DNA of 28,457 nt from a virus, in IMG/VR virus record IMGVR_UViG_3300042305_001508, positions 1 through 28,457 of that record, one strand, 5' to 3'. The notes beneath the pieces were generated by a model. That model searched no databases and was not told the origin of the DNA. It saw only the letters and a list, made by a program, of their open reading frames with translations. Position 1 is the stretch's first letter. Every line of letters begins with the position of its first letter. Shown piece by piece: positions 21,057 to 28,457 of the stretch. A program made the translations under genes and the position numbers.

Positions 21057-21431
21057 TCACGCGCCGGTCGTGGACGGTGTCTTCCGCAGGCTGATCGTCC
21101 ACTCAATGGCCCCGTCCAGCTCCTGGGGCTCCGAAATGCTCATGACCTGGAAGGTGCCGCTGGGCTGCGCTGGGCCGGACGGCGAGATCGTCATCGTCAC
21201 GCTACCGGTCGATCCAACCGTCGCCGAATGATCCAGGCAGACGACCTCGATCGTCGTGTTGGACCGCACGAACGCGAACTCCTGCTCGCTGTCCGAGCCG
21301 CGCGTCGTGACGTCCGCCTCGGCCGCCGTCTCGCGGTTCACCGTGACGCTCTTGACGTCCTTGTTGGCGATCGAACTGCCAAACGTGAAGCTCGCGTTTT
21401 TCCCCAGGTAATACTTGTGCGACTGCGGCAT
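21057..21431 (-). CDS. Tail tube-like protein (copy 1)
   Basis: 124 residues from the ATG at 21431, with AAGGAG eleven bases upstream; a TTG at 21440 is too close to it. HKYYLGKNASFTFGSSIANK and VKSVTVNRETAAEADVTTRG match the paralogue at 20667. EPQELDGAIEWTISLRKTPS matches its EPLDGAVLATFTLKQW end. Two neighbouring, diverged tube-like genes suggest one forms the tube and the other a special ring or decoration. Confidence 0.7.
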   Translation of the reverse strand: MPQSHKYYLGKNASFTFGSSIANKDVKSVTVNRETAAEADVTTRGSDSEQEFAFVRSNTTIEVVCLDHSATVGSTGSVTMTISPSGPAQPSGTFQVMSISEPQELDGAIEWTISLRKTPSTTGA

Positions 21432-21494
21432 GAGTGCCAATGCTCCTTTGCGTGCGGCGGGAATCGCCTACCTGTACGTCAGTATACCTAATTG
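21432..21494 (-). promoter_or_regulatory. Gap with a -10-like box and weak shared dyad
   Basis: On the minus strand TATACT lies at 21486-21481, and the dyad half-sites GTAC and GTAT, four bases apart, lie at 21474-21485 on the plus strand (GTACGTCAGTAT). This resembles the dyads at 11511 and 25390 only loosely. AAGGAG for the gene at 21431 is at the left edge. Confidence 0.25.
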
Positions 21495-22268
21495 TCAGCC
21501 CCGCCGGCCGATCGAAACTCCGCGGCCGGCCTGCGAAACACGGAATTGCCCCTGGAAAATCTTGGCCAGCGTGCCGCTACTCACGGCCCACTGCATCGCC
21601 GGGAACATGTACGGCCGCTCCGGGTATTGAACCGACTGCGGCGTGCCGATCGGGCCCGTCCACTTCGCCCGGTTTCGCGGCACCTGCCCCTGGCCGAGCC
21701 GCCAGATGATCGGATTCATGTTGCCCTTGTATTGCGGAATGTATGCCCAGGTGGTGAGGACTTGGCTCCCTCCGAACTCGTGCAGGTATGGCAACATCTT
21801 GCCCTTCTTCGACGGCCCCACGACTGCCGAATGGCTCGACGGATCGTAGAAGTTCCAAAGATTGCGGCGGAAGCCGAGCATATGCCCGTATGGAACGTGC
21901 GTATGCGGCGGCGTGCCTGGTGCGGACGGCGGCCGCGTCTTGATTTCTCTGACGCGTTGCAGGATCGCCTTCTTGGTGTGCTTGCGGAGGCCTGGCAACC
22001 GATACAGCTCGCGGAGGTTGAGGCCAGGATTCGCCAGGGCTACCTTCAGCTTCGGCTTTGCCATGCCCATCTTCTTGATCGACCGTTTCGCGCGATCCTT
22101 GATCCGCAGCGAGCCTTTCGTCAGACACCGATACTCCATATCGGAGAGTGCGTTTTTCACCGCGGCACGGTCGAAGAAATTGCTCGTCACGGCGTGCATA
22201 TGCACGCCGGGGATACGGATGCCGCCACCCATGCCTGGGATTAGCCTGCCCGTCGGAAACATCACCAT
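21495..22268 (-). CDS. HK97 gp10-like head-tail / tail completion protein
   Basis: 257 residues. The N-terminus is VMFPTGRLIPGMGGGIRIPG, then a basic helical part (KGSLRIKDRAKRSIKKMGMA). RPPSAPGTPPHTHVPYG resembles the glycine/proline loop of gp10-type proteins. The C-terminal PERPYMFPAMQWAVSS matches the family signature R-P-x-x-x-P-A. It acts in joining head and tail. It is longer than typical members (about 130-160), due to an insertion around 115-215 with W- and P-rich sequence. GAGG precedes the ATG. Confidence 0.65.
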   Translation of the reverse strand: MVMFPTGRLIPGMGGGIRIPGVHMHAVTSNFFDRAAVKNALSDMEYRCLTKGSLRIKDRAKRSIKKMGMAKPKLKVALANPGLNLRELYRLPGLRKHTKKAILQRVREIKTRPPSAPGTPPHTHVPYGHMLGFRRNLWNFYDPSSHSAVVGPSKKGKMLPYLHEFGGSQVLTTWAYIPQYKGNMNPIIWRLGQGQVPRNRAKWTGPIGTPQSVQYPERPYMFPAMQWAVSSGTLAKIFQGQFRVSQAGRGVSIGRRG

Positions 22269-22270
22269 GG

Positions 22271-22744
22271 TCAGGCCTCTTGTGCGGTGACGTGATCTCT
22301 GGGCACGCGATAGGTGACGTTGATCTGTCCGAGGAAAACCCGGCGATCCATCAGCGCGTCGCGGTCAAACGTCGTCGCCATCGCGGCGCCGAAATACCGT
22401 GCGTTTTCTGGCATCCCAGGCGTCACAAGCAGGTCGGAGCGGATCGCGTCGACAATCTCCTCGCAGAGCCGCATTAGGGCGTCGGCCGCCGCGTCAGTGC
22501 CGTCGACGTGGCGGGCCAGGACGATCATCACCTCGTGGGTGAATAGATCCTGCCCACGGGACGACCTTTCCGTTTCAACCGTTCCTGGCACCACGCTGAC
22601 CACAAGGGAACGCAAGTCCTGCCCCTCTGGGTCGGCGAAATACCGCCGCCTGGCATCTATCGCCGAGTAAGGTGCCGAAAAGACGTGGCCAGACAGCCCG
22701 GCGGCCAGGGCGTCGGATATTTCGATAGCGATGGCATCGGGCAT
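22271..22744 (-). CDS. Tail terminator-like protein
   Basis: 157 residues from the ATG at 22744, just after the glycosyltransferase stop. It begins with a helix (IAIEISDALAAGLSGHVFSA), then strands carrying RSLVVSVVPGTVETERSSRG, DLFTHEVMIVLARHVDGTDA and a helix (ADALMRLCEEIVDAIRSDLL). This alpha-beta order matches small tail terminator or neck proteins. Its place before the gp10-like and tube genes in transcription order agrees. A longer frame reaching 23131 lies inside the neighbouring gene and is rejected. Confidence 0.6.
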   Translation of the reverse strand: MPDAIAIEISDALAAGLSGHVFSAPYSAIDARRRYFADPEGQDLRSLVVSVVPGTVETERSSRGQDLFTHEVMIVLARHVDGTDAAADALMRLCEEIVDAIRSDLLVTPGMPENARYFGAAMATTFDRDALMDRRVFLGQINVTYRVPRDHVTAQEA

Positions 22745-22746
22745 GA

Positions 22747-23802
22747 CTATGCGGCCTTCGGGCCGTCCTCCTTGGCCTCTGTCTCTAGTAGAGCGAGATT
22801 GCCGGCCAGCCTCGGGTCGGCAGGGTCGCGCTTGAACGCTTCGCGAGCGTGCTGCAGGGCCTCCCGGTCGAGCCCCAGCCTGGACGCCGCGACGCATGCC
22901 AAGTCTGGAGCCCGTGGCCCGTAGGCCCGCGGATCGCTCGCGTGCGTCTGGTTGTTGGTATGGCAAAACGCCGCATGCCTGGCGTAGTAGAGCGCCGAGA
23001 CCCAGTCGCCCATCGCCTCGGCCATCTCGGCGAACGCCAGAAAGGCCTCTGGCTCGCGGGGCGAAGCCTGGATCGCCTCGAGGAGTCTGGGCTTGCAGCG
23101 GTCTGGCTGCAGCCTGGCGAGCACCCGGCACGCGTATGCTCGTTCCGTGGCGGCGCCGCCCGGCATGGCCAGGTACCGCTCGAACGCCGCGGCGGCCTCA
23201 TGGTCGCCGGCATAGTCCAGCTCGCGGGCGAGGTACCAGTGCATCCGCACGTCGAGCGGGTTTTCCCGCACCGCCTGGCGGAGCAGCGTTAGGTCAGATT
23301 TGTGCGTCTTGCCTGGCTGCCGATGGTGGCGAATGACGAGGTTGTCGGCCTGCGATTGCAGCTCGTCGCCGGACCAGCACGACAGCCCCTCGTGGGTCGC
23401 CCCCACCCAGCGATACCCTGCCCGCCGGTGGATGCGGTCGGACAGGAATCGCACGTCATGCGACCACTGATACCAATACCGCAGTTTCGTCGTCCCTGGC
23501 GTCCAGGCAGACTCCAGGGCCTCCCGCCAACCCGGATCGAGGACTTCGTCTAAGTCGAGCCGGATAGCCACGTCCACGTCGGCCGGCAGGTGGTAGAGCG
23601 AAAGGTTGTGGGCGTCGTCCCATCGCCACGGCACCGGAGCACCATGAGCCACCGCCACGCCGGCGGCGGCCAGCAGCTGGACCGTCTCGTCAGTCGAGCC
23701 GGTATCGGTGACGACCCGCACGTCCGCCTCGCGGCAGGACGACTCCCAAGCCGGCACGTTCGCCGACTCGTTCTTCGCCAGGGCGTAGATGCCGATTTTC
23801 AT
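22747..23802 (-). CDS. Family 2-type glycosyltransferase with TPR tail
   Basis: 351 residues from the ATG at 23802 (ATGA with the gene before). The N-terminal GT-A fold has IYALAKNESANVPAWESS and VVTDTGSTDETVQLLAAAGV (31-50), then RLDLDEVLDPGWREAL with D-x-D at 83-85 for metal-sugar binding. WVGATHEGL is also usual. Residues about 165-340 form helical TPR-like repeats (LRQAVRENPLDVRMHWYLAR, AFLAFAEMAEAMGDWVSALY). It should move a sugar from a nucleotide donor to an acceptor. It sits in a three-gene block with a methyltransferase and a beta-propeller enzyme, between fibre and tail genes. Confidence 0.82.
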   Translation of the reverse strand: MKIGIYALAKNESANVPAWESSCREADVRVVTDTGSTDETVQLLAAAGVAVAHGAPVPWRWDDAHNLSLYHLPADVDVAIRLDLDEVLDPGWREALESAWTPGTTKLRYWYQWSHDVRFLSDRIHRRAGYRWVGATHEGLSCWSGDELQSQADNLVIRHHRQPGKTHKSDLTLLRQAVRENPLDVRMHWYLARELDYAGDHEAAAAFERYLAMPGGAATERAYACRVLARLQPDRCKPRLLEAIQASPREPEAFLAFAEMAEAMGDWVSALYYARHAAFCHTNNQTHASDPRAYGPRAPDLACVAASRLGLDREALQHAREAFKRDPADPRLAGNLALLETEAKEDGPKAA

Positions 23803-24353
23803 GTGAGGATCGCCACCCGGCGTAGCCCATCGTTGATGAACTCGACGTTGCGGTTCGCCTCCCTGGCAAACACTTCCACGGCCCTGGCAACTTCCTGGTT
23901 GCAGCAATCGTCGGCCAGGATGGCCCGGCAGTGTGCCACGAGCCGCAGGTCAGCCAGGGCCCCGGCGAAACTGTGATCGCCGTCGACGTGGGCGAAGCAC
24001 GCTGGCGGAAGGCTTTTGATCGCGTGCGAATCGACGACCACCAGGTCGGCCTCAATCTGATGCCGGTTGATAAGGGATTTCGCGTGCGCGAGGCAGTCCA
24101 GGGAATCCTCGTCCATGCAGCCGTCGATGCAGAGGAAAGATGCCCGCGGGGCCACGGCGGCGAACACCAGGAGCGAATAGCCGCAGCGGGTGCCAATCTC
24201 CAGCACGCGGCGCGGCTTATACCGCTCGCATATCGCGGCCTTCATCGCGTAGTGAGCCACCACCTTGGAATCGCAGAAAAACCAGTCGTTTTCCCGCCAG
24301 TTGGATTCCAGCAGTTCCTTGACTCGATCGTAGGTTCCAGCCGAGATCGTCAT
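23799..24353 (-). CDS. Class I SAM-dependent methyltransferase
   Basis: 184 residues. The SAM-binding motif I is RRVLEIGTRCGYSLLVFAAV (48-67), motif II is SFLCIDGCMDEDS (72-84), and AHVDGDHSFAGALADLRLVA (121-140) matches the V-D-G-D/A-H-x-Y-x-x-x-x-x-D box of the sugar- and small-molecule-type (Methyltransf_24-like) family. It overlaps both neighbours as ATGA, so the three are likely made together. It probably methylates a sugar or glycan added by the neighbour (inference). Confidence 0.82.
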   Translation of the reverse strand: MTISAGTYDRVKELLESNWRENDWFFCDSKVVAHYAMKAAICERYKPRRVLEIGTRCGYSLLVFAAVAPRASFLCIDGCMDEDSLDCLAHAKSLINRHQIEADLVVVDSHAIKSLPPACFAHVDGDHSFAGALADLRLVAHCRAILADDCCNQEVARAVEVFAREANRNVEFINDGLRRVAILT

Positions 24354-25387
24354 GGTTTCACCAGCAGGTTGACGACCTCGGGCACCGTCATTTCCACTAG
24401 CCAGGCCTCGGCGTCGCGGACCCCGAACGATGCGACCAGGCGATCGCCCTTCCTCGCCAGGCCGGCGGCAAACTCGATGCTACGCGTCTCAAGAAACGCG
24501 AACGGCATCGAAATACCTGCGACTTCCCATCCGGCGAACTCGTTGAACATCACGAACCGATGCTCGTAGATCCGCCTTCCATCGTCCTCGGCGACCTCGT
24601 GGACGACCGCCAGCCATCGCCCGTTGTCCATCGGCACGAGCTGCGATCCGCCACGGAAGCCGGATGCGACGTGCGGGGCATGGGAGTGCGTCTCGACGAG
24701 CCAGTCACCGGCATCCTCCCGCACCGTCGACACCAGGCCGTTATTCGAGCAGGCGTATAGCCACTGCCTGCGACCAAGAATCGGCATCCAGTTTTTTTCG
24801 TGCTTTCCCGGCGGCGTTGGCAGGCACGTCACGACGCCACGCTCGCCTGACGTGGCGATTCGGCAGGTGCCGTCCAATGGCTCGAAGTTGCGAACCGTTG
24901 CCGACAGCAGTATGGAACCGTCGACGACGTTGAGACGAACGTCCTCGAGCCCGTCCACCGGAAATCCAGTCCTTGGGTATTCATGCACCAATAGCTGGCA
25001 CGAAACCTGGCGGTAGTCGTCTGCGAGCGATGCAAGAAGGTTGTCGGTACGGATGACGTCTCCATCTTCCGGCGGTATCTCGTACCTGCCGCCGACGATG
25101 CGGTAGTTGCTAGACCGCACGTTCACCGTCCATCCGCCTGGCACGCTAATCACGGACGGATTGAACAACGACCAGCCAGGGCGCGTCTCGGGCGACAGCC
25201 GGACAAATCGCGTGCTCACCAGCTCGTCGAGGCGGTGCGTGTACCAGGTGCGGTTGCGTCTCACGAGCGATTCCATTCCAGCAGGGAGCTGCTGGCTCAA
25301 GAGCCGTTCGCACGCCCGCCGGCCCGCATCCAGCTCGCCGCAGTGCCAGGCATGGGCCGCGACAGACTGTAGGTGCTTTATGAGCAT
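24350..25387 (-). CDS. Five-bladed beta-propeller sugar-acting protein (GH130/GH43-like), fold call tentative
   Basis: 345 residues. The N-terminus (LQSVAAHAWHCGELDAGRRA) is a TPR-like helix pair. The rest has repeated blade-like units: GWSLFNPSVISVPGGWTVNV, FPVDGLEDVRLNVVDGSILL, HEKNWMPILGRRQWLYACSN, SGFRGGSQLVPMDNGRWLAV and SIEFAAGLARKGDRLVASFG. The E-D-V/P-R, K-N-W-x-P and R-G-G-S spots match the active-site layout of GH130-like phosphorylases and related propellers. Whether it is catalytic is unknown. The ATG lacks a clear Shine-Dalgarno and sits two bases from a shared dyad. Confidence 0.62.
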   Translation of the reverse strand: MLIKHLQSVAAHAWHCGELDAGRRACERLLSQQLPAGMESLVRRNRTWYTHRLDELVSTRFVRLSPETRPGWSLFNPSVISVPGGWTVNVRSSNYRIVGGRYEIPPEDGDVIRTDNLLASLADDYRQVSCQLLVHEYPRTGFPVDGLEDVRLNVVDGSILLSATVRNFEPLDGTCRIATSGERGVVTCLPTPPGKHEKNWMPILGRRQWLYACSNNGLVSTVREDAGDWLVETHSHAPHVASGFRGGSQLVPMDNGRWLAVVHEVAEDDGRRIYEHRFVMFNEFAGWEVAGISMPFAFLETRSIEFAAGLARKGDRLVASFGVRDAEAWLVEMTVPEVVNLLVKP

Positions 25388-25439
25388 GGGTACATTCGTA
25401 CACCATCCTGCGCAGGCGGCAACCCAGGTTTTCCCGCGG
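25388..25439 (-). promoter_or_regulatory. Dyad GTACATTCGTAC just upstream of the sugar block
   Basis: GTACATTCGTAC (25390-25401) is a GTAC-N4-GTAC dyad lying two bases from the ATG at 25387. ACATTCGTACA is shared with 11510-11520 (other strand). A -10-like TACGAA within it would make the transcript nearly leaderless, but the -35 is poor. Confidence 0.35.
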
Positions 25440-25751
25440 CTAATGCGGGTCTTCTGGCATGAGGGCGAGGGCTTCGTCCAACGGGATCACGTCGACGTTG
25501 TCGAGGAGCACGTCCTGGTCGGCTGCCTCCCACATGGCCGCCAGGAGCCCATCCGGGCCGATCTCGGTCAGAATGTCGGCGCAGAGCATCCAGCGGCCGT
25601 CGACCATGCGAGTTGGGGCTGGCACACAGTTTGGCGTGCCGTACTGACGATGCACGTCCGCCAGGCGTGCAGCCAGGGCGGACGAGAACACTAAGGCGTA
25701 GCCCCTGGCGTCCTCGAGCGGTGGCGGCATCGGGAAGTCGCGGAGCTTCAT
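25440..25751 (-). CDS. Small protein, unknown function
   Basis: 103 residues, not recognised. It begins MKLRDFPMPPPLEDARGYAL, and the second half has MLCADILTEIGPDGLLAAMW. The last third is acidic (EAADQDVLLDNVDVIPLDEA). It directly follows the fibre-like gene as ATGA, so a fibre chaperone is possible, but nothing in the sequence shows it. Confidence 0.55.
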   Translation of the reverse strand: MKLRDFPMPPPLEDARGYALVFSSALAARLADVHRQYGTPNCVPAPTRMVDGRWMLCADILTEIGPDGLLAAMWEAADQDVLLDNVDVIPLDEALALMPEDPH

Positions 25752-26662
25752 TTGCGTGCCAGGGAGCGCATAAGGGAATCCCAGATCGCCGCATAGGTGC
25801 CAGCCTGCTGGGCATTTAGGTGGCCACCTATGGAATATCCGCCGATGCGAGCATTAGTGTGCTGCGTAAATGATCCGGTCGATAGCTGCAAAGCAAATAT
25901 CGCCAATCCGGTACTCACCAGTCCCGGTTGGTTTCCTACCCCGGCAATACCGTTGAACGTGCCGTTCCTATAGATCGCCGAAGTTCCGTTCACGTTTGAT
26001 CCTGGCGAACTGCCCAGCACAAAATCGCCGTTGGTGTGTATGCCGCTAGTGCCGCCGCCGGCTCCCTGTCCGTCTGCCGTGGTGCGAAGGTTCTCCATTC
26101 TGTATGTGGTTGTCGGACTATCGCATTGAAGCGACAGGGTTCCGTCGTGCGCTACGGACCCGGCGGCTGCAACATAAGAACGAAACGCGATCGTGCTAAG
26201 AGAGAAGACATAAGCACCAAGGTGCCTGCTGGTGCTAAAGTTTAGTGGCACGCCTGTTAGCAATCGTTTGTTTGATCCGTTGCCAAGCAGTCCTGATTGT
26301 GGAACGTAGTCGCTCGAGAGAAAGTTGTCGTTTGTATCGGCTGCGTTTCCCGTGACGGTGCCGAACGGAGTTGTCGACCGGTACAGCGGCACGAGGGCCG
26401 CCAAGATTGAACCACCGCACATGGGATTCACTCTCCACAGCAGGGACCGCAAACCGCAGGCGTCAATTCGGTCACAGAAAGTGCTTACCGCCGACACTAC
26501 GGCGAGACTGGCGTCGCCTCCGTTTGCACGGACTCGCGAAAGCCAATCCAGGGCCTCCGGGTGCAGCGGTATGCCAGGCATCGGAACGGGGGTTGTGGCC
26601 CCGGCCAATCCGTAAGGGGTCGGAACCGGCGACCGCACATGCGCGACGATGCCTGCGTTCAC
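25748..26662 (-). CDS. Fibre or receptor-binding-like surface protein
   Basis: 304 residues from a GTG at 26662 (GTGA overlap with the previous stop); an ATG 27 codons later is also possible. The N-terminal part (EALDWLSRVRANGGDASLAV, FCDRIDACGLRSLLWRVNPM, CGGSILAALVPLYRS) is a pattern often seen at the start of phage surface proteins. The rest (GLLGNGSNKRLLTGVPLNFS, TTTYRMENLRTTADGQGAGG, YSIGGHLNAQQAGTYAAIW) looks like a lectin/LamG-type jelly-roll with GG and N-rich loops. It is probably exposed on the tail or fibre. Confidence 0.65.
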   Translation of the reverse strand: MNAGIVAHVRSPVPTPYGLAGATTPVPMPGIPLHPEALDWLSRVRANGGDASLAVVSAVSTFCDRIDACGLRSLLWRVNPMCGGSILAALVPLYRSTTPFGTVTGNAADTNDNFLSSDYVPQSGLLGNGSNKRLLTGVPLNFSTSRHLGAYVFSLSTIAFRSYVAAAGSVAHDGTLSLQCDSPTTTYRMENLRTTADGQGAGGGTSGIHTNGDFVLGSSPGSNVNGTSAIYRNGTFNGIAGVGNQPGLVSTGLAIFALQLSTGSFTQHTNARIGGYSIGGHLNAQQAGTYAAIWDSLMRSLARK

Positions 26663-27048
26663 AAGTCTGCGCCCAGGGCCGTGACGGTGCCGGCGTTGAC
26701 CGTATGCACGGTCGCCCGCAGCGACCAAGACGACGACGGCAGAATGAGGTTCGAGTAGGTCGTAGCGACTCGCGTTTGCTTGACTGACTGCGACCCCGTG
26801 GCGGCAGCGATCGCGACCTCGTCGAACAGGTAGTAGGTCGATCCGTCGTGCAGCCAGAGGCGGACCATGGTCGCTGACGAAACGGTGGCCGTCATTTGCA
26901 CGACGACCTCCGCGATTCTGGTACCGGCGGCAACGCCGGTCATGACGGTCACGACGTTCGTCGGCGAGGTGTAGGACGTGTCGGCCGAGCCCGAAAGGGC
27001 GACCGATCCAATGCGTGGCGTCGTGGCAAATGCAGGTGAGGTAGCCAT
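26659..27048 (-). CDS. Beta-rich tail-surface protein, unknown function
   Basis: 129 residues, Ser/Thr-rich and beta-predicted ([60 protein letters not shown]). The start shares one base with the stop of the collagen-like gene (TAATG). Its fibre-cluster position suggests an accessory virion protein, in the style of small phage proteins with a single beta-sandwich. Confidence 0.6.
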   Translation of the reverse strand: MATSPAFATTPRIGSVALSGSADTSYTSPTNVVTVMTGVAAGTRIAEVVVQMTATVSSATMVRLWLHDGSTYYLFDEVAIAAATGSQSVKQTRVATTYSNLILPSSSWSLRATVHTVNAGTVTALGADL

Positions 27049-27842
27049 TAGCGAAAGGTGCTCCAGAGGTACAGATTGAGGGCTGATTCAGTGTTCACGG
27101 GCAGCACGCCCGTCGGCCCCGTCAGGCCGGTCGGGCCAGTGCTCCCGGTCGGCCCGGTCGGGCCAGTGACGGTGCTGGCGGCACCGACAGAGCCGGTCGG
27201 GCCAGTGACCGTGCTTGCCGCGCCAGTTGGGCCAGTCGGGCCAGTGACGGCCAGCAAGTCGATGGTGGGGGCACCCCACACGCCGCCGCTTTTGGGGCCA
27301 TAGAAATCCGTGCCGGCCGTGTCGATATACCAGTCGCCGTCCTGGCCGTAGGCTGACAGCGGGGCACCAGAGCCGGCCAGGAGCGTCGCCCCGCGGGTGC
27401 CTGTCGCGCCCGTCGGGCCAGAAGGGCCGGTCTGCCCAACGGATCCGGTCGGGCCGGCCACCGTGCTGGCTGCCCCAGTTGGTCCGGTCGGGCCTGGCGT
27501 CGTCGATTGCGCGCCGGTCGGACCCTGCGGGCCGCTTTGGAGCTGGATGCCAGGGCCCCACGAGCCTGACGCCTTTGGACCGTAGAGAACCCCCGAGTTG
27601 ACGTCGAGCCAGAAGTCGCCGCTATTGCCGAAAGAGCCAGTCGGCCCGCTCGAGCCGGAATAGAACTTCGCACCGTCGACGCCTGGGGCACCGGTCGGCC
27701 CGGTCGTGCCGTTGCCTGGCGTCCAGGCCGTGCCGTTCCAGAACAGTCCGGCCCCGTTGGCGGGGGCGGTCGACGAAATGGCACGGCCCTGCAGTTGCGT
27801 GGCGTTGCCAGAGGACGGCGTTGAGATGCTGAAAAATGGCAT
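27048..27842 (-). CDS. Collagen-like tail fibre protein
   Basis: 264 residues. GPTG/GxxG collagen-type triplets occur at about 47-55, 108-150 and 198-255 ([17 protein letters not shown]). Two copies of a small fibre module lie between them: [20 protein letters not shown] and [20 protein letters not shown], each followed by G-x-W-G. Such modules with Gly-Pro-Thr repeats form trimeric rods on phage tails. The ends are non-collagen and probably serve attachment and trimer locking. It is a neighbour and likely paralogue of the fibre gene at 27846. Confidence 0.85.
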   Translation of the reverse strand: MPFFSISTPSSGNATQLQGRAISSTAPANGAGLFWNGTAWTPGNGTTGPTGAPGVDGAKFYSGSSGPTGSFGNSGDFWLDVNSGVLYGPKASGSWGPGIQLQSGPQGPTGAQSTTPGPTGPTGAASTVAGPTGSVGQTGPSGPTGATGTRGATLLAGSGAPLSAYGQDGDWYIDTAGTDFYGPKSGGVWGAPTIDLLAVTGPTGPTGAASTVTGPTGSVGAASTVTGPTGPTGSTGPTGLTGPTGVLPVNTESALNLYLWSTFR

Positions 27843-27845
27843 TGG

Positions 27846-28457
27846 TTATGACAGGAAGGGGAGTACCCGCCAGTCGGCCCCGTCGAACACGACAATCGCT
27901 TTTGAGGTTGATTGCACCGAGCCGAGTGTCGTCACGACTGTGGAGTCTGGTAGGGCGACCGTCAGGTCGTATCCTGCCAGCTCTGTCTCGGCGATGACGA
28001 AGTCGAGGCCGGCCGACATGCCGGTCGGAAGCTCAACTGTTCGGTGGTCTCCGTCGCAGGACAGGAACTGGTAACGCTCGCTGCTGCTGGTCAGCACAAG
28101 CGTGGAAGAAAGCGTCTCGACGTTGACGTCGCTTCTGAACGCAGGCCCAGTTGGCCCAGTGACGCCGGTCGGCCCGCCAGAAGGCCCGGTCGGTCCCTGC
28201 GGCCCGGTGGGGCCAGGGACGTCCGAAACGCCCGTCGGGCCAGTCACCGTGCTGGCCGGACCAGTATTCCCGCGTGGACCGGTGGCCCCAGTCGGGCCGG
28301 TGACGACAGACTGGGGTCCGGTGGCCCCTGCCGGGCCCGTGCGGCCAGTCGGGCCGGTGACGACAGACTGCGGTCCCGTCGGTCCAGTGACGCCGGTGGC
28401 TCCGATCACGCCCGTCGGTCCAGTCGGGCCACCCTGGATCGAAATACCCGCCGGCCA
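27846..28457 (-). CDS. Collagen-like fibre protein, 5' end beyond the window
   Basis: The frame is open to the window edge (last visible residues upstream are [15 protein letters not shown]), so the true start is missing. About 95 residues of Gly-Pro-Thr repeats lead into a globular end of about 100 residues: [60 protein letters not shown]. The end suggests a small beta-sandwich tip. At DNA level a 26-bp unit is repeated at 28288-28313 and 28345-28370 (57-bp period), so the number of repeats can change. Confidence 0.82.
   Translation of the reverse strand, partial: WPAGISIQGGPTGPTGVIGATGVTGPTGPQSVVTGPTGRTGPAGATGPQSVVTGPTGATGPRGNTGPASTVTGPTGVSDVPGPTGPQGPTGPSGGPTGVTGPTGPAFRSDVNVETLSSTLVLTSSSERYQFLSCDGDHRTVELPTGMSAGLDFVIAETELAGYDLTVALPDSTVVTTLGSVQSTSKAIVVFDGADWRVLPFLS
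28288..28370 (-). repeat. 57-bp periodic repeat in the collagen-like gene
   Basis: A 26-bp stretch beginning CCAGTCGGGCCGGTGACGAC occurs at 28288-28313 and 28345-28370. It codes part of the Gly-Pro-Thr rod with the QSVVTGPTG phrase. Similar but shorter repeats (GGGCCAGTGACGGTGCTGGC-like) run through 27158-27250. Confidence 0.65.

Noticed and set aside
27100-28457. CRISPR-like regular repeats
   Set aside because: The repeats are in frame, code Gly-Pro-Thr triplets, and have no unique spacers of constant length.
1-28457. tRNA, rRNA, insertion sequences and att sites
   Set aside because: None seen by eye on either strand. A tRNA scan and comparison with an empty host site would be decisive.

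Overview
The window looks like most of a temperate siphophage genome, or an integrated prophage, from a GC-rich bacterium. The virion genes are clear: tail tube, tail chaperone, tape measure, tail completion proteins and collagen-like fibres. A tyrosine recombinase lies at the left end. Integrase style, high GC and the mix of virion ORFans fit a planctomycete host best, but this is an inference from family resemblance. No rRNA, tRNA, CRISPR array or insertion sequence was seen. Head genes (terminase, portal, capsid) are absent and would be expected beyond the right end, where the last gene is cut.

Left arm (1-7764, all plus strand): the tail of a small upstream gene is coupled to the integrase. 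A 580-bp noncoding control region rich in perfect palindromes follows. Then come about 14 mostly small early genes. Recognisable ones are two excisionase-type winged-HTH proteins, an ArdC-like antirestriction protein and a stand-alone Prim-Pol domain. Expression signals are unusually uniform. Four promoters carry a CCGATCGG-like operator at or beside the -10 box. Two of them fire directly into the two HTH genes with no room for a leader. Eleven other genes start in an almost identical AGGAG-CCCGAACCC-ATG module, often preceded by decayed copies ending in ATA and by GC-rich hairpins.

Right arm (7761-28457, all minus strand, read right to left): a tightly packed late region with many ATGA or TAATG overlaps. 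In transcription order it holds two collagen-like fibres, two further fibre or tail-surface proteins, a glycosyltransferase / methyltransferase / beta-propeller trio, a tail terminator-like and a gp10-like protein, and two paralogous tail tube-like proteins. A tail chaperone gene whose second half is in the -1 frame, the tape measure, and three tail-tip-like proteins follow. One of these last is clearly poorer in GC than its neighbours. Then come small zinc-binding and HTH proteins, a HELLH metallopeptidase, a metallophosphoesterase and a DUF6378-like protein. The region ends with a cluster of membrane proteins around a membrane-anchored papain-like cysteine peptidase, in the usual position of lysis genes.

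The arms converge so tightly that the two last genes share one CTAG as both stop codons. A dyad near TGTACGAATGTAC recurs in the left control region and in three of the few late noncoding gaps. It is a candidate operator linking the arms.
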